NCBI GenBank assembly: GCA_023247575.1
Contig: JAHFGE010000061.1
Location: 1 to 8,522 of the forward strand
From: Candidatus Omnitrophota bacterium
GTDB lineage: Bacteria > Omnitrophota > Gorgyraeia > Zapsychrales > Fredricksoniimonadaceae
Reading direction: 5' to 3'
DNA length: 8,522 nucleotides
The position numbers and the translations under genes were made by a program. Position 1 is the first letter of the stretch; every line of letters begins with the position of its first letter. Below the pieces are notes generated by a model. It did no database searches and was not told the DNA's origin. It saw nothing but the letters and a program-made list of their open reading frames with translations. Below are positions 1-7,050 of this stretch, piece after piece.

Positions 1-243
1 ATCCAATATGAACTCAAACCTAAACGGATTGTCCGCATGAACCTTGATACCTTTTAAGATGGGAGGATGAAAGGGGGGGCTTAAACCAACACGAACGCCG
101 GGGGTGGGCAAAACAAATTCACCTGTGGTGATCGGAGTCGAACCATTGGCCCAAGCACTAGGGAACGGCCCAACGGTATTGGCCAAAAAAGCAAAAAGCA
201 CCCACAGGGTTAGAACCATTCTTAAGCTTGAATTTAAATACAT
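1..243 (-). CDS. Exported protein of unknown function, N-terminal part only (cut by window edge)
   Basis: Reading the minus strand from the ATG at 241-243 gives 81 open codons running off the window. The first 33 or so residues form a signal peptide: MYLNSSLR, then the hydrophobic VLTLWVLFAFLANTVG, then a PSAWA-type cleavage site, probably after the second Ala. The product is therefore likely exported. The mature part begins NGSTPITTGEFVLPTPG and continues with HPPILKGIKVHADNPFRF. I recall such a segment from secreted proteins of Omnitrophota-type genomes but cannot verify this, and I know no function. An ATG at 217-219 would remove the only basic residue before the hydrophobic core, so I prefer 243. 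Neither start has a clear Shine-Dalgarno sequence. A TATACT box ends 6 bases before the ATG at 243, so the message may be leaderless. The gene lies 100 bases downstream of the rodZ-like gene and appears to have its own promoter. Confidence 0.7.
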   Translation of the reverse strand, partial: MYLNSSLRMVLTLWVLFAFLANTVGPFPSAWANGSTPITTGEFVLPTPGVRVGLSPPFHPPILKGIKVHADNPFRFEFILD

Positions 244-343
244 GCTTATAGTATATACGGTTTTTTGGCAGGCTGCCAGTTAGGGCCAGTGTAAATTTTG
301 TAATTTTGTTACCGTAACGGGGACAGAAAAAAACTTGCAGGGA
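244..343. other. Spacer between the rodZ-like gene and the left-edge gene
   Basis: This 100-base spacer holds the candidate promoter just described and the short near-palindrome GTTACCGTAAC at 308-318, which runs into GTAACGGGGACAG. The last string resembles half of the GGGRACAG palindromes seen near 7100 and 7850. There is a T-run on the minus strand just after the rodZ-like stop codon (327-333) but no stable stem before it, so I do not call a terminator. Confidence 0.4.
250..279 (-). promoter_or_regulatory. Possible promoter of the left-edge exported-protein gene
   Basis: On the minus strand there is CTGGCA at 274-279 (four of six to TTGACA), an 18-base spacer and TATACT at 250-255 (five of six to TATAAT). 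Predicted transcription starts at or next to the ATG at 243, which would give a leaderless message. The -10 box is good and the -35 box weak. Confidence 0.3.
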
Positions 344-1207
344 CTACTTCTTCACAATCAACCCTTCCTTGGTTATGATAACTCTTTTAGCGCGGCGATT
401 GGAAGAGCTTAAAGTTCCGATATGTTTACCGTTGACCTCTAAATCGAGGTCGCTGATATTTCTGCCGGAGAGTTCAATGGTCTTCTTGGCTTCCCAATTT
501 TCAATCGTTCCTTTTTTCATAGTCATTTCGAAAACAACTTCACCATCTGTCTTAACTTGAATCCAGCTGTTTTTAGGAGCATGCACGGTCAAGGTAACAC
601 GATGGTTTTCGCTGACGGCTGATAGGGGTGCCACCGGGCGCACGAGCGCTGGTTCTTTCTTTTTGGTAGCTTTAAGTTTCACCACGGCAACAACTTTGCT
701 GGTTTTCGGCAGGGATTTAAAAAATGTCGCTACTGTGCCAACCAGTTTGACCACCAGAACCAGCGCTACCATAACGGCCATCACTTGCAAAATTCTTTTG
801 CGATGGAGCGCGATCCAAACATGCCGCCAAAACTCCTGGACTTGGAAAACAAACATATTGGGCTCTTTCAAAACAGGTCTGGTTGGTGAAGGTGTTTTTA
901 TAACCGACTTCGCCAGCCCCGACGGTACCGTCGGGGCCAGCCCCGCCATCGGCGGGGCCGGCGGCTGGAGATGGTATTCTTTGAAGACTTCCGCCACATT
1001 CAGCCCTAAAAACTCCGCATAGATCTTAATAAACCCCCGATAATAAAAAGGAGTAAGCATCTTGGTCGAATACCCCTCTTCGATGGCACGCAGAGCATCT
1101 AAAGGAATTTTGGTGGCCTCATGGACAATTTCCAAAGTCAGGCCTTTGGCCACACGAGTATCCTTCAATATAGAACTACTGGGTTTGCTCTTGAGACTTT
1201 GTGCCAT
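344..1207 (-). CDS. rodZ: RodZ-like membrane protein: N-terminal helix-turn-helix, one membrane helix, C-terminal DUF4115-type domain
   Basis: The 287-residue product has the RodZ layout. Residues 13-75 form a Cro/C1-type helix-turn-helix of the HTH_25 kind (ILKDTRVAKGLTLEIVHEAT). A linker follows, then a single membrane helix at about 139-158, and residues 203-281 look like the periplasmic DUF4115 domain (NSWIQVKTDGEVVFE, DLDLEVNGKHIG). In the family RodZ tethers MreB filaments to the membrane and helps set cell shape; that role is inferred here. The ATG at 1205-1207 lies inside the end of ftsK, overlapping it by 32 bases. It has no clear Shine-Dalgarno sequence, so translation is probably coupled to ftsK. 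The odd feature is the linker at residues 82-100 (PPAPPMAGLAPTVPSGLAK), which is encoded by two tandem GC-rich palindromes unlike the surrounding sequence and looks like an inserted repeat. No mreB is in the window. A generic HTH membrane protein is the alternative. Confidence 0.85.
   Translation of the reverse strand: MAQSLKSKPSSSILKDTRVAKGLTLEIVHEATKIPLDALRAIEEGYSTKMLTPFYYRGFIKIYAEFLGLNVAEVFKEYHLQPPAPPMAGLAPTVPSGLAKSVIKTPSPTRPVLKEPNMFVFQVQEFWRHVWIALHRKRILQVMAVMVALVLVVKLVGTVATFFKSLPKTSKVVAVVKLKATKKKEPALVRPVAPLSAVSENHRVTLTVHAPKNSWIQVKTDGEVVFEMTMKKGTIENWEAKKTIELSGRNISDLDLEVNGKHIGTLSSSNRRAKRVIITKEGLIVKK
913..959. repeat. Two tandem GC-rich palindromes inside the rodZ-like coding sequence
   Basis: The first is a perfect 22-base palindrome at 916-937 with centre GACGGTACCGTC. 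The second has 8-base arms, GCCCCGCC at 940-947 and GGCGGGGC at 951-958, around the loop ATC. Both follow the pattern CCAGCCCCG...CGGGGCC, so they look like diverged copies of one unit. They encode residues of about 84-98 of the RodZ-like protein without breaking its frame. The sequence is far richer in G and C than the rest of the gene. Confidence 0.8.
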
Positions 1208-3368
1208 TGGAAGTTTGTCCCATGTTTTCCACTAACCATTTTTCCCGGTCGACTAGAATATCGCGGGCTTTGCTGCCGGCATAGGGGCCAACAATACCAT
1301 TTTGTTCCATAATGTCAATCAATCTGGCAGCCCGGGAATAACCTAATCTTAATCGACGCTGTAACACCGATACAGAAGCCTGATTGGTTTCAATCACCAC
1401 CCTCACGGCTTGCTCATACATTTCATCTTCAACCACGCCACCTCCAGCTCCAAAAGTAGACTGGGATTTGAACACATTGTCATTATATTCAGGGGTGGCC
1501 TGTTTCTTGATATAGTCAATGACGCGATTAATTTCCTCATCGGAAACAAAGCTGCATTGGCCCCGTACCGGTTTGGCGTCTCCAGGACGCATAAACAATA
1601 AATCCCCTTTGCCCAAGAGGCTCTCAGCGCCTTTCATATCTAACACCGTACGCGAATCGACCTGGGAAGCTACCTTAAAAGAAATCCGAGAAGGGAAATT
1701 AGCCTTGATAACACCAGTAACAACATTCACCGATGGACGCTGAGTAGCCAAAATCAAATGAATTCCTGCCGCACGCGCCAGCTGGGCAATACGAGTAATC
1801 GAACCTTCAATACTTTTGGCCACCACCTGCATCAAATCCGCTAACTCGTCAACCACAATCACAATGTAAGGCATCGCCAGGCCTTTGGCCTGATATCCTT
1901 TGATATTGCGCACTTGGTTCTGATTAAAGGCACGATAGCGCAATTCCATTTCTCCTACCACCCAATGAAAAGCAGCCGTGGCTCTTTTGGCGTCAGTGAT
2001 GACCGGACAAAGCAAATGCGGTAAATCATTATAGGAAGCCATTTCTACCATTTTAGGGTCTACCAAAATCAGCTTAACTTCCGACGGGGAAGCGTTAAAA
2101 AGAATGGAGGTCATCAAACTATTCAAACAAACCGTTTTACCAGAGCCGGTGGTCCCGGCAATCAACAAATGCGGCATCTCGCCAAGGTCGGCAATCAATG
2201 GTTTTCCGGAAATATCTTTTCCAAGGGCCAGCATCAATTTCGAAGCACTGGAGCGAAATTCGCTTTGCTCTAAGACCTCTTTAAGATAAACGGCCGCGGT
2301 GGAGCCATTGCGCACTTCAATACCCACACGGTTTTTGCCGGGAATAGGAGCCACGATACGCACCGCCGCCGCACGCATCGCCAGGGCAATATCATCCGAC
2401 AAAGTCAAAATGCTGCCGACTTTCACACCTGGAGCGGGTTGAAGTTCATAACGCGTAATGACCGGCCCACGCTCAATGTCGGCGACCTTAACGGAAACAC
2501 CGAAATCCGCTAGTGTCTCCTCGAGAATTCTGGCCCCCTGCTTCAAGTCCTCTTGAATTCTGCTGCTGGATAATACCGGTGGGTCATTAAGTAAATTCAA
2601 AGACGGCAAATGATATTCGCCCACAATTTTAGGTTTCTGCTCAAGGGGCTTGGGCGTTGTCTCCGGAAGCGGCGCAATGCGAATGTTAGTGGCTGGCGGC
2701 CGGACTTTCGGGGCGTCGTCTTCTTCCTCCTCCTCTTCTAGGGGAAGTTTGCGCTCCTTGATCGTCGGCCTCACCGTTGATCTAAACGACGGTGCCATCT
2801 TCGGCAAATCCCTGGCTTTAGATAAAACACCAATGGTGCTTCTGCCAGCTAAACGAAACAACCAAATAAAAAAGGGAGAAACCAAAAATTCACCAGTAAT
2901 CACCAACGACAAAGCCCCGAAGGCGAACAAGATGATAAAAGCACCGACAGGACTAAAATAGGATTGCAGAAAATTGCTAAATACAACCCCAACCAATCCG
3001 CCACGGGTAAAACGGTGGGTGGTGGCCGCATCACCGATTAAGGCTAACAAAGAGCTGGCCACTGTAAATAAAACAACCAAGCTCACAAATTTAAAAAAAT
3101 TAAAGCAGATTTCACGGCTGGTGAATTTATTCCAGCTCCAAAAAAAACCAATGACCACCAAAAAATAAGCACTGATCCCCAGCAAGAAGAAAAAGGATCC
3201 AGCCACAGTGGCCCCAAAGATGCCGATCCAGTTCTGCAGGTGTAAATTCGGTTTAGAAGTATACCAGGAAAGATCCGAAAAATTGAACGAAAGAAAACTC
3301 GCCAACAGAATGAGGCTTAAAGCGAAAATAACAATGCCCTTAATTTCATTGACATGTTCAAGCTTCAC
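1176..3368 (-). CDS. ftsK: DNA translocase FtsK
   Basis: The product is about 730 residues from the GTG at 3366-3368. FtsK is a membrane-anchored hexameric ATPase that pumps DNA through the closing septum and helps resolve chromosome dimers. Numbered from this GTG, residues about 8-165 contain four hydrophobic segments (for example IVIFALSLILLASFLSF). A charged linker with an acidic run (EEEEEEDD) reaches about 250, and the alpha domain leads into the motor. Walker A GTTGSGKT is at 405-412, the DPKMVEM motif near 437, Walker B VIVVDELADL near 503 and ATQRPS near 541. The winged-helix gamma domain occupies about 647-707 (SVSVLQRRLRLGYSRAARLIDIMEQNGIVG family pattern), which in the family reads KOPS. 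The linker is short, as in SpoIIIE/SftA-sized relatives rather than E. coli FtsK. A TTG at 3390-3392 would add 8 residues. I prefer the GTG because GGGAG lies 7 bases before it and a small hairpin covers the TTG. It follows pnp by 44 bases and overlaps the rodZ-like gene by 32. Confidence 0.95.
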   Translation of the reverse strand: MKLEHVNEIKGIVIFALSLILLASFLSFNFSDLSWYTSKPNLHLQNWIGIFGATVAGSFFFLLGISAYFLVVIGFFWSWNKFTSREICFNFFKFVSLVVLFTVASSLLALIGDAATTHRFTRGGLVGVVFSNFLQSYFSPVGAFIILFAFGALSLVITGEFLVSPFFIWLFRLAGRSTIGVLSKARDLPKMAPSFRSTVRPTIKERKLPLEEEEEEDDAPKVRPPATNIRIAPLPETTPKPLEQKPKIVGEYHLPSLNLLNDPPVLSSSRIQEDLKQGARILEETLADFGVSVKVADIERGPVITRYELQPAPGVKVGSILTLSDDIALAMRAAAVRIVAPIPGKNRVGIEVRNGSTAAVYLKEVLEQSEFRSSASKLMLALGKDISGKPLIADLGEMPHLLIAGTTGSGKTVCLNSLMTSILFNASPSEVKLILVDPKMVEMASYNDLPHLLCPVITDAKRATAAFHWVVGEMELRYRAFNQNQVRNIKGYQAKGLAMPYIVIVVDELADLMQVVAKSIEGSITRIAQLARAAGIHLILATQRPSVNVVTGVIKANFPSRISFKVASQVDSRTVLDMKGAESLLGKGDLLFMRPGDAKPVRGQCSFVSDEEINRVIDYIKKQATPEYNDNVFKSQSTFGAGGGVVEDEMYEQAVRVVIETNQASVSVLQRRLRLGYSRAARLIDIMEQNGIVGPYAGSKARDILVDREKWLVENMGQTSNGTKSQEQTQ

Positions 3369-3375
3369 CCTTCGG

Positions 3376-3380
3376 CTCCC
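3376..3380 (-). promoter_or_regulatory. Ribosome binding site that favours the GTG start of ftsK
   Basis: The minus strand reads GGGAG here, 7 bases upstream of the GTG at 3366-3368. The alternative TTG at 3390-3392 has only a weak AAGG, about 9 bases upstream. Confidence 0.6.
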
Positions 3381-3384
3381 GCTT

Positions 3385-3405
3385 AAGGGCAAGTCCCGGG
3401 CCCTT
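3385..3405 (-). promoter_or_regulatory. Small hairpin in the pnp-ftsK spacer
   Basis: AAGGGC at 3385-3390 and GCCCTT at 3400-3405 are inverted repeats around a 9-base loop. The stem would bury the upstream TTG codon (3390-3392), which further disfavours it as a start. There is no T-run after it, so it is not a terminator. It might stabilise the 3' end of pnp or tune ftsK translation, but that is a guess. Confidence 0.35.
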
Positions 3406-3412
3406 GATAGCT

Positions 3413-5524
3413 TTACGCCTTTACCTCAGCTTGCTTGCGGCTAAGGTTAAAGCGCTTCATCTCATCGACTTCGATGAGCTTGACTTTAAATTTATCGCCG
3501 ACTTTAACAACGTCGTTGACGTCTTTCACAAATTTATTGGAGAGCTCCGAGACATGCACCAATCCTTCACGGCCAGGCAAAAATTCCACAAACACACCGA
3601 AATTCATGATGCGTTTAACGGTAGCATCAAAAATCTTACCAATTTCCGGCTCCTCGGTCAACCCTTTGATCATGGTTACGGCCTTTTCCAAAGCGGTTTT
3701 GTCCGCCGAGGCTACAATCACTTTGCCATCTTCCTCAATATCGATGGAAGTCACGCCACTTTCCTCAATCATTTTACGGATGGTTTTGCCGCCGGGACCA
3801 ATGACTTCCCCGATTTTGTCCTGAGGAATTTGAATGGTCACAATACGCGGCGCATACGGCGACATTTCCGTACGCGGCTGGCGTATCACCGCCTCCATCT
3901 TGTCTAAGATGAGCATCCGACCTTCCTTGGCCTGGGCCACGGCCTTTTCCAGTAGCGGCATAGACAGTTTCTTGATCTTTAAGTCCAATTGAATGGCCGT
4001 AACGCCTTTACGTGAGCCTGCGACTTTGAAATCCATATCGCCGAAATGGTCTTCCAAACCCATGATATCGGTAATGAGGACGGCATGTTTATCGTCGGAA
4101 ATAAGGCCGATGGAAATGCCAGCCACCATGGATTTAATGGGGACAGCGGCATCCATAAGAGCTAGACAGCCGGAGCAGACCGATGCCATACTGGAAGAAC
4201 CGTTGGATTCTAATATTTCGGAAACCACACGAATGGTGTAAGGGAACTCTTCTTTGCTGGGGATGATGGGTTTGAGCGCTTTGCCTGCCAAGGCACCGTG
4301 ACCGATTTCTCGGCGACCCGGAGAACGCATCGGCTTGGTTTCCCCCACACTGAAAGAAGGAAAGTTGTAATGCATCATGAAAGTGCGGTAGCTGGTGCCT
4401 TCCAGATTTTCTATCAACTGTTCATCATCTTTGGTTCCTAAGGTAATGATGCCCATGCTCTGGGTCTGACCGCGGGTAAACAAACTGGAACCATGGGTGC
4501 GGGGCAAACATCCGACTTCACAGGAAATGGGCCGAATATCTTTTAGCCCTCGGCCGTCGGCACGTAACTGGCGGTTGAAAACATTGCCGCGGATGACTTC
4601 ATATTGTAAGGTTTCAAAAACAGCCTTGACCTCTCCCTCAGAAACTTCATGACCATCTTTATTAAAAGCTGCATAAGCGTCCATATCCACGGTCAATTGA
4701 TCAGAAAGGGTGTTAACAGCCTCCTCCCGTTCGCTTTTGTCGGCGATAGAGGAGTAAATTTTATTGAGTCGATCCCAGGCTTGCTCACGGATTTTCTTAA
4801 TAAAATCTTCATTGGGCTTTTTAAGTTCTACTTTGGTTTTCTGTTTGCCGATTTGTTTGGCTAATTCAACCTGCACCTGCTTGGAAGCCTGCAAGGTCTC
4901 TAAGGCCAGCTTTAATCCCTGCAGTACTTTTTCTTCAGGTACTTCTTTGGCTTCGCCCTCAATCATGACAATGCCATCGCCCCAGCCCACCACGACCAAA
5001 TCCATGAGGGTTTTCTCGCGTTGGGCAAAGGTCGGGTTGGCAACCAACTGGCCGTCAATCAGGCCAATGCGTACCGCCCCGACGGGACCGTCATAGGGAA
5101 TGTCAGAAACCATTAAAGCGGCGGAAGCGCCAATAATAGAGAGAATATCAGGGTCGTTTTCACCGTCATGGCTTAAGACGGTAGCGACGATTTGCACTTC
5201 ATTAAGGAAACCTTCCTGGAACAGAGGACGGATGGGACGGTCAATCAAGCGGGAGACCAGAACTTCCCGTTCAGTTGGACGGCCTTCGCGTTTAAAAAAG
5301 CCGCCGGGAATTCTCCCGGCAGAATAAGTTTTTTCTTGGTGTTCTACGGTTAAAGGAAAGAAATCTTGACCTTCTTTTGGTTTGGCAGCCATGCAGGCCG
5401 TCACCAACACCACGGTACCGCCCACCGTCACGGTGACCGCCCCATTAGCCTGTTTGGCTAATTTACCAGATTCAATAACCAGTTGAGAAGATCCGAAGGG
5501 GATCTCGACACGCGCGCTTGCCAT
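3413..5524 (-). CDS. pnp: Polynucleotide phosphorylase (polyribonucleotide nucleotidyltransferase)
   Basis: This 703-residue protein has the usual bacterial PNPase length and order. It degrades RNA 3' to 5' with phosphate, releasing nucleoside diphosphates, and in many bacteria works in the RNA degradosome. The first RNase PH domain is at about 12-145 (FFKREGRPTEREVLVSRLID), followed by the helical domain at about 240-310. The second, catalytic RNase PH domain spans about 325-545, with RR at 404-405, the serine-rich NGSSSMASVC at 441-450, and D492 and D498 in EDHFGDMDF matching the metal and catalytic aspartates of E. coli PNPase. A KH domain at about 555-615 has its loop at GPGGKT (576-581), and an S1 domain covers about 626-696 (FGVFVEFLPGREGLVHVSEL). 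The ATG at 5522-5524 has AAGGA 7 bases upstream. It lies 24 bases after rpsO, the classic rpsO-pnp pair; that gap is too short for the long RNase III hairpin used in E. coli pnp autoregulation. Confidence 0.98.
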   Translation of the reverse strand: MASARVEIPFGSSQLVIESGKLAKQANGAVTVTVGGTVVLVTACMAAKPKEGQDFFPLTVEHQEKTYSAGRIPGGFFKREGRPTEREVLVSRLIDRPIRPLFQEGFLNEVQIVATVLSHDGENDPDILSIIGASAALMVSDIPYDGPVGAVRIGLIDGQLVANPTFAQREKTLMDLVVVGWGDGIVMIEGEAKEVPEEKVLQGLKLALETLQASKQVQVELAKQIGKQKTKVELKKPNEDFIKKIREQAWDRLNKIYSSIADKSEREEAVNTLSDQLTVDMDAYAAFNKDGHEVSEGEVKAVFETLQYEVIRGNVFNRQLRADGRGLKDIRPISCEVGCLPRTHGSSLFTRGQTQSMGIITLGTKDDEQLIENLEGTSYRTFMMHYNFPSFSVGETKPMRSPGRREIGHGALAGKALKPIIPSKEEFPYTIRVVSEILESNGSSSMASVCSGCLALMDAAVPIKSMVAGISIGLISDDKHAVLITDIMGLEDHFGDMDFKVAGSRKGVTAIQLDLKIKKLSMPLLEKAVAQAKEGRMLILDKMEAVIRQPRTEMSPYAPRIVTIQIPQDKIGEVIGPGGKTIRKMIEESGVTSIDIEEDGKVIVASADKTALEKAVTMIKGLTEEPEIGKIFDATVKRIMNFGVFVEFLPGREGLVHVSELSNKFVKDVNDVVKVGDKFKVKLIEVDEMKRFNLSRKQAEVKA

Positions 5525-5548
5525 AAATAGATCCTTTTGCTTTGCCGA

Positions 5549-5818
5549 TTACTTGCGTAAATCGAGCTTGTTAATAGTTTCTTCGTACTTTTTGGGATCT
5601 GTCTTTTGAAGGTAATCCAAAAGACGGCGGCGCCTGCCGATGAGCATCAACAACCCCCGGCGAGAATGATGATCCTTTTTGTGTTCTTTGAAATGCTCAG
5701 TGAGATGGTTAATCTGCTCGGACAACACGGCCACTTGTACCGGTGCAGAGCCGGTATCCTTGGCGTGCGTCTTGAAACGGTTGATGATTTCTGTTTTCTT
5801 TTCTTTTAAAATCGCCAC
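5549..5818 (-). CDS. rpsO: 30S ribosomal protein S15
   Basis: From the GTG at 5816-5818 the product is 89 residues, exactly the usual S15 length. S15 is a primary binding protein of 16S rRNA that organises the platform of the small subunit. Conserved rRNA-contacting parts are present: DTGSAPVQVAVLSEQI at residues 21-36, and HKKDHHSRRGLL (46-57) with the His, Asp and Ser that contact the h20-h22 junction, followed by the basic RRRRLLDYL. A TTG at 5822-5824 would add two residues. I reject it because the Shine-Dalgarno AAGGGAG (5825-5831) directly abuts that TTG but is 6 bases from the GTG. It is the first gene of the rpsO-pnp-ftsK-rodZ operon, with a leader of roughly 107 bases. S15 commonly represses its own message through a leader structure, but the leader here is dominated by a repeat-like palindrome. 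Confidence 0.97.
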   Translation of the reverse strand: MAILKEKKTEIINRFKTHAKDTGSAPVQVAVLSEQINHLTEHFKEHKKDHHSRRGLLMLIGRRRRLLDYLQKTDPKKYEETINKLDLRK

Positions 5819-5824
5819 TTTCAA

Positions 5825-5831
5825 CTCCCTT
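5825..5831 (-). promoter_or_regulatory. Ribosome binding site that fixes the rpsO start at GTG 5818
   Basis: The minus strand reads AAGGGAG. The spacing is 6 bases to the GTG but zero to the TTG at 5824, so the GTG is the plausible start and gives the family-standard 89 residues. Confidence 0.8.
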
Positions 5832-5836
5832 TCTCC

Positions 5837-5900
5837 TTCGACTCGTTCCTCGTTACACTCGTCACTCGCTCAGGATGGTGAGCGAACGGAGCGAGTCGAA
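5837..5900. repeat. Long palindromic element in the rpsO leader
   Basis: The outer arms TTCGACTCG (5837-5845) and CGAGTCGAA (5892-5900) match perfectly. Inside, CGCTCA (5867-5872) and TGAGCG (5879-5884) form a second hairpin, and part of the remaining sequence can pair imperfectly (CGTT with AACG). The left side also iterates CGAG/CTCG several times. It lies wholly within the predicted untranslated leader, ending 6 bases before the Shine-Dalgarno sequence. It resembles dispersed intergenic palindromes seen in many environmental genomes (from memory), but could serve as an S15-responsive leader. Sequence alone does not decide. Confidence 0.7.
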
Positions 5901-5931
5901 CCACCTTATTTTTTATCTTTTTAGACGGGAG

Positions 5932-5960
5932 ATTATACAAAAAAGCTTAAAGTGAGTCAA
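5932..5960 (-). promoter_or_regulatory. Near-consensus sigma70-type promoter of the rpsO-pnp-ftsK-rodZ operon
   Basis: On the minus strand TTGACT (5955-5960, five of six to consensus) is followed by a 17-base spacer and a perfect TATAAT (5932-5937). Transcription should begin at about 5925. The upstream 5961-6030 is very rich in A and T, as expected for an UP-element-like region. Its strength fits a ribosomal-protein operon. Confidence 0.88.
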
Positions 5961-6037
5961 GAACTAATAGGGGTAAAAAATTATGGAAATATATTACTTA
6001 TTTCAAATTATGTATTGTGGACCTTTAATTCGTTCCT

Positions 6038-7036
6038 CTAAATCGCCCGATAACGTGCCGCGCGAGTATGCCCTTCTTTGACCACCACTCCGGCAGCCAC
6101 TAAAGGCCCAATCAGCTGATTAACCCTGGCGCGATTAATATTCATTGCCTGGCAAATTTCTCCCGATCCTAAAACGCCACGTTTGTTCAATAGCTCAAGT
6201 AATTGACGCTGTTTGGGCGTCCATTCCCCTCCATCCACCTTGACCGCGCGCAGCCGCTTTGCCAATTGTTCCATCGACCTTAGAAGCCCTAGAGCAAAAT
6301 ACTCAACCCAATACGTGTAATCACCATCCATTTCACGCGTCTCCTGGATCATCTGATAATATTTAGCACGATCTGCGGCAAAATACTCATCTAATCCTAA
6401 AGAATGCGCTGGGTCATAACTTCCCTGCATCAAAATCCATTGCGACAATGCCCGCGCCATGCGTCCGTTTCCATCGACAAAAGGGTGAATGGTAACAAAT
6501 TCATGATGAAAAATAGCACTTTTCACAACAGCATGCTCATCGTTTGCCTTTAACAGCCATGTTAAAAGCGCTTGCATGCGCATGGGGACATCTTTAGGTA
6601 TGGGTGGAGTGAACACCACCTGACGTCTGGCGTTAACCACATAATTTTGTACCTTGCGCCAGTGTCCGATACGATCAGGCGCAAGGAGACCTTTGGTCAT
6701 TTGAGAATGAAGCGAAAGGATCCGAGTGCTCGTCAAGGCAAGTTTCTTATGGGCCATCACCCAGCGCAAAGCATGAATGCAATTCTTGACTTCTGTTTTC
6801 TGGCGAGCTTGTGCGTCCACGTCCTTGCCGTCAACAAGGGCAACCACTTGAGCCAAGGAGAGCATGTTCCCCTCAATCCATGTGGATGAATGAATGTCAT
6901 AGACGAGCGCGTCGTGAGTGACCTTGATCCTGACCGGAGATTTTGAGGAAAACCTTTTTAAGATCCCCGACAATAACGCCGTCCGCTCAAGACTGTTGGA
7001 AAGATGTTTTGTTAAACGGCAGTGTGGGTTAAACAT
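6038..7036 (-). CDS. Fic-domain protein (probable AMP-transferase) with N-terminal inhibitory motif and C-terminal winged helix
   Basis: This 332-residue protein carries the Fic core HPFVDGNGR at 184-192, an exact HxFx(D/E)GNGR match. His184 is the expected catalytic base and the GNGR loop binds the nucleotide phosphates. Fic enzymes usually transfer AMP from ATP to a hydroxyl side chain of a target protein; the target here is unknown. S51-T-W-I-E55-G56 matches the (S/T)xxxE(G/N) inhibitory helix, so this is a class II Fic whose Glu should block ATP until relieved. Residues 270-332 (EWTPKQRQLLELLNKRG..., NINRARVNQLIGPLVAAG) form a winged helix, as in the common Fic-wHTH family. The ATG at 7034-7036 is the first start after an in-frame stop, and MFNPHCRLT is typical of the family N-terminus. 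There is no Shine-Dalgarno sequence. Three operator-like repeats sit at 7051-7084 just upstream, so the winged helix may control its own gene. Confidence 0.92.
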   Translation of the reverse strand: MFNPHCRLTKHLSNSLERTALLSGILKRFSSKSPVRIKVTHDALVYDIHSSTWIEGNMLSLAQVVALVDGKDVDAQARQKTEVKNCIHALRWVMAHKKLALTSTRILSLHSQMTKGLLAPDRIGHWRKVQNYVVNARRQVVFTPPIPKDVPMRMQALLTWLLKANDEHAVVKSAIFHHEFVTIHPFVDGNGRMARALSQWILMQGSYDPAHSLGLDEYFAADRAKYYQMIQETREMDGDYTYWVEYFALGLLRSMEQLAKRLRAVKVDGGEWTPKQRQLLELLNKRGVLGSGEICQAMNINRARVNQLIGPLVAAGVVVKEGHTRAARYRAI

Positions 7037-7050
7037 GAGTAAAGATTAAC

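Noticed and set aside
320..345. Rho-independent terminator after the rodZ-like gene
   Set aside because: A T-run is present on the minus strand but no stable stem precedes it. The nearby GTTACCGTAAC leaves a single-base loop and cannot fold as an RNA hairpin.
663..1022. Plus-strand open frame of 119 codons
   Set aside because: It is antisense to the rodZ-like gene. Its Gly/Ala-rich part is the reverse reading of the GC-rich palindromes.
2718..2742. CTTCTTCCTCCTCCTC-type low-complexity run as a regulatory repeat
   Set aside because: It encodes the acidic EEEEEEDD run in the FtsK linker, a common feature of that family.
3390..3392. TTG as the ftsK start
   Set aside because: It has a weak Shine-Dalgarno sequence and lies in a hairpin stem. 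The GTG at 3368 has GGGAG at 7 bases.
3404..3907. Plus-strand open frame of 167 codons
   Set aside because: It lies antisense to the PNPase S1 and KH domains, which are unmistakable. It has no recognisable motif and no ribosome binding site.
5822..5824. TTG as the rpsO start
   Set aside because: The Shine-Dalgarno sequence directly abuts it. The GTG at 5818 gives correct spacing and the standard 89-residue S15.
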